Under the pieces are notes generated by a model, which was not told where the DNA came from, searched no databases, and saw only the letters and a list, made by a program, of their open reading frames with translations. The translations under genes were made by a program, and so were the position numbers. Source: Basidiobolus meristosporus CBS 931.73 (Eukaryota > Basidiobolomycota > Basidiobolomycetes > Basidiobolales > Basidiobolaceae). From it: a stretch of DNA of 64,000 nucleotides. The number at the start of each line of letters is the position of its first letter. Within the stretch, counting starts at the first letter, position 1. Below, in pieces: positions 59,283 through 64,000 of this stretch. The DNA is taken from assembly GCA_002104905.1 (NCBI GenBank), contig MCFE01000196.1, positions 62,001 to 126,000 of the forward strand. The letters are read 5' to 3'.

Positions 59283-60680
59283 TTATTTGTGCTCAACGGA
59301 GACAACCTTGCCAAGCATGACAGCGGTGTTACCATCGAGGAAAGCGATACGGGAGAGACCCTCGCAGTTCTTGAAGCTATCGACGATAAGGGGTTGGATA
59401 GGTTCGAAGACAACCTCAGCAGCCTCGGAGGCCTTGAGGGAGTGAGGAGACTCGAGCTTCTTACGGCCGGTTTCCTTACCGATCTTCCACTTGAGCTCGG
59501 TGATCTTACAGGCGGCACGACCGCAACGGACGAAACCGATGGGGGAGTATCCGGGCTTGACCTCTCCTGGGATATCGAGGGTTTGGATTTGAGCAGTGAA
59601 GTTCTTGACGGGGCGGAGGGTGTTGTCAGTCTTGTAGACCATGACATCACCAGCACGGGGCATGTTACCCTTGTCAAGACCCTTGATGTTCATACCAACG
59701 TTGTCACCAGTTTGAGCGAACTCAACACGCTTGTGGTGCATTTCGACGGTGAAGACCTTACCGGTACAGGGGTTACCAGCGGTGTGGGTGGGAAGGAAGA
59801 CAACTTCGGTGTTGGGGGTGACGGTACCTTGCTCGACACGTCCGGCAACGACATCTCCGACACCCTTGATCTTGTAGATACCGGAAACGGGGAGACGCAT
59901 GGGGGCATCAGCGTTACGGGAAGGAAGGACGACCATGTCGTTCAAGGCAGTGAGGAGAGTCTCGACGTGGATCTTGTCACCGTTTTGGTTGACAACATCT
60001 TGACCCTTCCACCAGGCCATCTTCTCGGACTTCTTCAACAAGTTGTCACCTTGCCATCCGGAGATGGGGAGGATGGGAACGGATTGTTCGACGAACTCCT
60101 TCTTCCATCCAACCTTGATAAGCATGTTGCGCATTTCATCGCGAATTTCGTTGTAACGGTCTTCCTTGTAACCAGCGGTATCGGAATCCATCTTGTTAAC
60201 ACCAATGATGAGTTGCTTGACACCGAGAAGGTTGAGGAGACGAGCGTGCTGGCGGGTTTGGCCTTGGATATCTCCAGCCTTGTGGTCACCCTTTTGGATG
60301 GCGGTGGTGAAGTTACCATCGGCGGGAACCATGAGAAGGGCAACATCAGCTTGAGCGGCACCGGAAATCATGTTCTTGATGAAATCTCTGTGTCCGGGGG
60401 CATCAATGATGGTGTAATGCCACTTCTCGGTGAAGAACTCCTTGGTGGTGCAGGAGATGGTGACACCACGTTCACGTTCATCCTTTTGACGATCCATATA
60501 GAAAGCAAAAGCGAAGGAAGATTTACCGAGACGCTCGGCTTCTTGCTTCAACTTCTCCATTTCACGCTCGGGGATACCGCCGAGTTCGAAGAGAAGACGA
60601 CCAGTGGTGGTAGACTTACCGGAATCGACGTGACCGCAGATAACGATGGAAAGATGGTTCTTGTTGTCGGTAGCAGACAT
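59283..60680 (-). CDS. Elongation factor-like GTPase EFL (EF-1alpha-like), single exon
   Basis: 465 residues, uninterrupted. GTPase motifs: GHVDSGKST (16-24), DAPGH (93-97), NKMD (162-165) and SGW (207-209). It departs from canonical EF-1alpha where EFL proteins do: the N-terminal HLSIVICGHVDSGKSTTTGR, LFELGGIPEREMEKLKQEAE, SFAFAFYMDRQKDERERGVT, ISGAAQADVALLMVPADGNF, and an insertion around KGDHKAGDIQGQTRQHARLL. EFL is presumed to deliver aminoacyl-tRNA to the ribosome in place of EF-1alpha in lineages that have lost the latter. Codon use is highly biased, suggesting strong expression. The gene is oriented tail to tail with Rpt6, with AT-rich sequence and TTTATT near 59198 in its 3' region. 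Confidence 0.93.
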   Translation of the reverse strand: MSATDNKNHLSIVICGHVDSGKSTTTGRLLFELGGIPEREMEKLKQEAERLGKSSFAFAFYMDRQKDERERGVTISCTTKEFFTEKWHYTIIDAPGHRDFIKNMISGAAQADVALLMVPADGNFTTAIQKGDHKAGDIQGQTRQHARLLNLLGVKQLIIGVNKMDSDTAGYKEDRYNEIRDEMRNMLIKVGWKKEFVEQSVPILPISGWQGDNLLKKSEKMAWWKGQDVVNQNGDKIHVETLLTALNDMVVLPSRNADAPMRLPVSGIYKIKGVGDVVAGRVEQGTVTPNTEVVFLPTHTAGNPCTGKVFTVEMHHKRVEFAQTGDNVGMNIKGLDKGNMPRAGDVMVYKTDNTLRPVKNFTAQIQTLDIPGEVKPGYSPIGFVRCGRAACKITELKWKIGKETGRKKLESPHSLKASEAAEVVFEPIQPLIVDSFKNCEGLSRIAFLDGNTAVMLGKVVSVEHK

Positions 60681-60854
60681 ATTGATGGTTACTTGGATAG
60701 ATTAGCTGTCAAGTTGACGAGGAGGAAATGGAACGTACCACATCTCTTTTAAATGACAGCCAAACGAGCGGTGAAAATTTTTTTTTCATGCTGGGGCTTA
60801 TGTAGGTCCCCTGATTATTGAGAATTCCAGAAGTTCATCAATCCCATCAAAAAC

Positions 60855-61289
60855 ATGGATATTTTCTCACCACTTTCTCGGGGTTTAATTGGCGAGATCT
60901 CTATGATTGATAGGTCGACGTTGGAGCGCAGCACAAATCATTCGAGAAAGATCCCGAAAGGTCTACTTTTCGATTTATTTTCCATCAATGAGGCTGAGAA
61001 AAGAGTTAGGTTAGCCGCTTTTGAACCAATCAGCCGAGTCCCCAGAAAAAACTTGATCGAAAATCTACTATCAGATAAGCAGCCTACTGATTGGGCAAAT
61101 ACAGGATTCTCGAATCAGATGACGCGGATGATTGGTTGGATGGTTTGGCAAATAGTAGTCTCATATTATGTATTATGTGTCACTCTGGTGGGACATCAGA
61201 TCGCTATAAAGGCTGGGAATTGGGTTCGGATCAGGCATGGAGTTCAGCTCAGGAGAAGCAGGGTTAGGGTTGCGACCAATTCTAAGTAA
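60855..61289 (+). CDS. Possible 144-residue hypothetical ORF upstream of EFL
   Basis: ATG-initiated frame (MDIFSPLSRGLIGE) with one hydrophobic segment (MVWQIVVSYYVLCVTLVG) and a basic C-terminus. No domain recognised. It lies in the divergent upstream region of EFL, has no visible poly(A) signal or codon bias like its neighbours and may well be a chance ORF. Confidence 0.2.
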   Translation: MDIFSPLSRGLIGEISMIDRSTLERSTNHSRKIPKGLLFDLFSINEAEKRVRLAAFEPISRVPRKNLIENLLSDKQPTDWANTGFSNQMTRMIGWMVWQIVVSYYVLCVTLVGHQIAIKAGNWVRIRHGVQLRRSRVRVATNSK

Positions 61290-61540
61290 TACGCAATTTT
61301 ATTCTATCGAGTGGTAGAGACGGCTTATATTACAAGGGTTGCGCGCGTAATCACCAGTTACGGTGGGAAATGTTAACTTAAGCTAGAGTACATCGAATTA
61401 ATTGGTCGCTTAGATATGTGGAGGGTGGGGTGTGCGGTGTATAGAGTAAGGTGGCAAAGTGGGTGAAAGGCCAGGCCAGGTCAGTTCAGGGAACATGGGC
61501 AGGCTCTATGGTCTGCAAATCCCGTTCTTTGGATTTGTCT

Positions 61541-62582
61541 CTATTCGTCTACGATGGGAAGTCCCAGGATGATTCCATCATTGGGGTTGGTAGACGGCGG
61601 TCCGGACAATTTTTCTAGATAAGCAGATGCGCGCGGGGCGGGGTGAGCCTCCTCAATGGTTAAATTGGTGTCGTGCAAGAGCGGCCTTGCCATATTTGAT
61701 TGTTTGCTCGGAGTACCCACGCAGGGCAGGGTTGCGTACTTGGGGTGACTGTTTCGATACATCTTCGAGTCACGCACCATCACCTCAAGCATGGTCATGG
61801 TGAAATCCACAGGGCCCGTCTTGTAGCCATGATGCAGCATGCAGCTTCGTGTCTCAAATTGGTTTCGAATCTGGCTCAGCACCACTCGCTGAGTAGGGCC
61901 CTCCGGGTAAGTCAGCGTTGCATACCGAAGCAAAAACTGAAGGCAGTACCGGTCGTTCCACCGGAGTCTGGTCGCTATGTTTCTGCAGAGCTGGATGACC
62001 ATGAACGGCTCCCAGGCGCTGGTAAAGTGCTGGATGAAGCCTGCCGTGTTGGATGAGCTCTCGCCAACCACCAGAGTGGCCACCAAATCTACCACCAAAG
62101 GCATCCGCCAATCATGGCTCAGCTCTGAGACCAGCGACACGAATTTGGGATGGCCAACCCCCCAATGGTAGAACAGCTTAATTAAAAGCTCTGCTGATTT
62201 CTGAACGCTCCACTCTTGAACTATCCATCTAATGGCCCGTGTGATGGCGCCGGAGTTGCTATCCTCGAACTCCACAATGAACTTGCGAAGATAGAACACC
62301 ACGCAGTCAATGTTGGCTTCATTGCGAATCCATATCTCAAACTGGGTCCCGTATTGCTGATCCATAGCTGTGTTTGTAGTTATATGGTTAGAGGAGGCTG
62401 CAGGCACCCGTAGGCTCAGTTGGAAAGCTTACCACGAATAGTTTCACCAACATCAATGTCCAGCACTTGCATGTCTGTTAACAATGTGAGCCAAATGTAT
62501 ACGCGGTGCTCTTGGGGGTCTGTTCATACGTACCATCAGAGCTTAAAGAAAGTTTAGGCGCAGGGAGGGAATGCTTAAACAT
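61541..62582 (-). CDS. Unrecognised, mostly helical protein, three exons
   Basis: Exons 62582-62534, 62474-62433 and 62367-61541 join in frame to 305 residues. The N-terminus is MFKHSLPAPKLSLSSDDMQV. Residues about 30-215 are a run of amphipathic helices rich in Trp and Leu (CVVFYLRKFIVEFEDSNSGA, ITRAIRWIVQEWSVQKSAEL, CLQFLLRYATLTYPEGP), like an alpha-solenoid or MIF4G/HEAT-type fold. The last roughly 70 residues are Pro/Ser-rich and probably flexible. There is no signal peptide or membrane segment. Function unknown. The small 5' exons are supported by phase and consensus GT-AG sites with introns of 59 and 65 nt. Confidence 0.65.
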
Positions 62583-62589
62583 TTTCGGA

Positions 62590-63545
62590 AGTGCGTTGCG
62601 AGATAACGTAGAGAGGCAAGGTGGAGAAGATGTGTCTACTGTGTTCGTTAAAGCGAACTGACCAGACCAAGGCAGAGAAAGAGAAAATTTCGGGAATTGA
62701 GCTGGACCGACAAATGGTCGGGTGAGGAGGAATGGTAACGTTTATAGTATCTCAGATGCTGGGCTTCTAGCCGATCCGCACCCTACACCCTATACTGTGC
62801 ACACTGCACCCTTATTTTCATTTGGATTAGCCCGTCTACAATGGATGCCGATTTGAAAACTCTTCAACACGGATCCAGGGTGTCCCCTCGATGTTGTGAG
62901 CATTCTAACTCCGAAACCGGAAGATGTCCAGGAAATAAGATTACCGATTGGGATGAGTTCCGCACAATTCTCAGCAATAAGCCGTCTAGGTAGAATGCAT
63001 GCGTCAGAAACCTTATCGGCATGGGTGGTGATTTTCCGTTACAAACGATGCGTTCCTCGAGGCATGCAAGTGTGTTTCTAGGCAGCGGATCTTAAATCAA
63101 TGGACATCCAATTGTCCCTACATTTCCAGCCAATCCTCTGACGCTGTGGGCCCATATTCCCTCCATGTTGCTTGGCCTTGTTTATGAGTCCGGTGTAGCC
63201 CCGGGACTAGTAGCTGTCGCATGTAACATACCGCCACTGATAATTAGCCGCCAGCTCTCACCCTCATTCTCACCCTCACCTCATCCTCACACACCACAAA
63301 ATATCCGAATGCGCAAAGCTACCGCGCTGTTGGCTCATCCCAGTGACACCGACACCAGGTGTTTTGTCGCTGGCGTTTGCCTGATCGGTATTTTTACGAC
63401 ATCGCACCACGTGACTGCGGGTGGCAGCAAGATATCGACATTTGTAGTGGTAGGCTTGTGCTTTCCGTAATAAGCCACACTGAAACCCGAATGTCTAAGG
63501 TGGTGACAAACAATCTTTAATGGCTTTACAATGTACATAGGGGTT
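62590..63545. other. Intergenic, nothing recognised
   Basis: About 960 bp between the start of the helical-protein gene and the 3' end of the OPT gene. It contains a TCACCC-type microsatellite (about 63258-63290) and short ORFs without features. Probably the promoter region of the helical-protein gene. Confidence 0.4.
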
Positions 63546-63551
63546 CTAATA

Positions 63552-64000
63552 TCATTCGGATCCCACTCCACCGGCTTTTAAGCCCAGTGTTAAAATGGCA
63601 AAGATTCCTTCGCCAAGAACAAACCCGGACGCCACCACAATCGAGAGTACCTGGATCAACCGAGGCGAGGTGCTCCAGTGACTCACCAGCTCAGTCACCA
63701 GTGCGCCCATGACCCTTGGTAGAGTGTAGTTGGGCGGGTTGTATATTCCGATGGCAAATGCAATACCTGAGGGTAAATAGCGCAGGAGCCGGGACCGCGG
63801 GTACCTAGCCTCCAGTATGGGCGGGATCGAAAAAACCACTCCGAAGAAGACGGCAAACAGGGAGGACATTGGGGGGAAGTGGATGCCCGTTGACAAGCCG
63901 AGACATGTCCAGCCACACCATGGCGGTTGGTGCTTGGAAGATTGGGCCAGGGATGGTATAAACACTGGTGTATAATTGGTAGGCACAAACCGCAACGAAC
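63552..64000 (-). pseudogene. OPT-family oligopeptide/metal-peptide transporter, C-terminal part, with a one-base frameshift
   Basis: From the window end the minus strand reads in one frame YQLYTSVYTIPGPIFQAPTA then MVWLDMSRLVNGHPLPPNVL, classic OPT sequence. Near 63858 the OPT frame switches by one base to FAVFFGVVFSIPPILEARYP, then LPSGIAFAIGIYNPPNYTLP, VMGALVTELVSHW and ASGFVLGEGIFAILTLGLKA, ending in TGA at 63552. Dropping one base (plus-strand C at about 63858) restores continuity. OPT proteins move small peptides or metal chelates across the plasma or vacuolar membrane with protons, using about 12-16 transmembrane helices; several are visible here. It is either a recent pseudogene or carries an assembly error. 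The 5' part lies outside the window. Confidence 0.85.

Noticed and set aside
59283-60680. Annotation as canonical EF-1alpha (TEF1)
   Set aside because: The GTPase core is shared, but the EFL-specific segments and the insertion after the P-loop region fit EFL rather than TEF1.
59253-60752. A 499-codon plus-strand ORF opposite EFL
   Set aside because: It is the antisense shadow of a strongly codon-biased gene; the minus strand encodes all GTPase motifs and the plus reading has none.
61245-61280. Possible telomere-like TTAGGG motif
   Set aside because: A single GGGTTAGGGTT occurrence, not an array; chance match inside intergenic sequence.

Overview
The window looks like nuclear DNA of a fungus, most likely an early-diverging (chytrid- or zygomycete-grade) lineage. 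The host genes have spliceosomal introns of about 50-80 nt with GTAAGT-like donors, AATAAA-type poly(A) signals and the standard genetic code (TAA, TAG and TGA all end intact host genes). They include an oligopeptide-transporter (OPT) gene and a GID4-type receptor. The elongation-factor gene at 59.3-60.7 kb belongs to the EFL (EF-1alpha-like) class, not canonical EF-1alpha. Among fungi EFL is known mainly from early-diverging lineages. The genus cannot be fixed from the sequence alone.

Layout: two compartments meet at about 43.1-43.6 kb. Positions 1 to about 43.1 kb form an AT-rich, CpG-poor graveyard of nested LTR retrotransposons. It holds a young Ty1/copia element (2384-7068, TSD GTAAC); a decayed copia (10.6-17.4 kb) interrupted by a deleted Ty3/gypsy (12763-15690) and by a solo LTR (about 16089-16457); a large deleted gypsy with an intact gag (21150-26704), itself interrupted by an 804-bp solo LTR; solo LTRs with perfect target-site duplications (28827-29175 AATCC; 30831-31633 GCGC); and a two-level nest in which copia family B (33828-38365, TSD GAGAC) sits inside copia family C (32588-40430). 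Several repeat blocks there could not be classified. No host gene was recognised in this half.

Positions about 43.6-64 kb have ordinary base composition. The first 2 kb seem empty. Genes follow in this order: a DUF1963 protein (-), a 3-kb stretch with nothing recognised, an unrecognised coiled-coil protein (-), a GID4/VID24 E3-ligase substrate receptor (-), an Asterix/WDR83OS-like PAT-complex subunit (+), a small secreted Kre9/KNH-like protein (+), the complex I subunit NDUFS5 (-), ribosomal protein eL32 (+), the 26S proteasome ATPase Rpt6 (+), EFL (-), an unrecognised helical protein (-) and the 3' part of an OPT transporter (-) with an apparent one-base frameshift.

The host genes are mainly housekeeping: translation (eL32, EFL), ubiquitin-proteasome turnover (GID4, Rpt6), ER membrane-protein biogenesis (Asterix) and respiration (NDUFS5). 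They are transcribed individually and do not form an operon-like unit. I found no convincing new multi-gene system. The best leads are the EFL gene, two unrecognised multi-exon genes, the OPT frameshift, the LTR-embedded TAAAGGGG array, an interleaved inverted-repeat structure at 9.2-10.0 kb, and an unclassified element whose ORF carries a tandem protein repeat.
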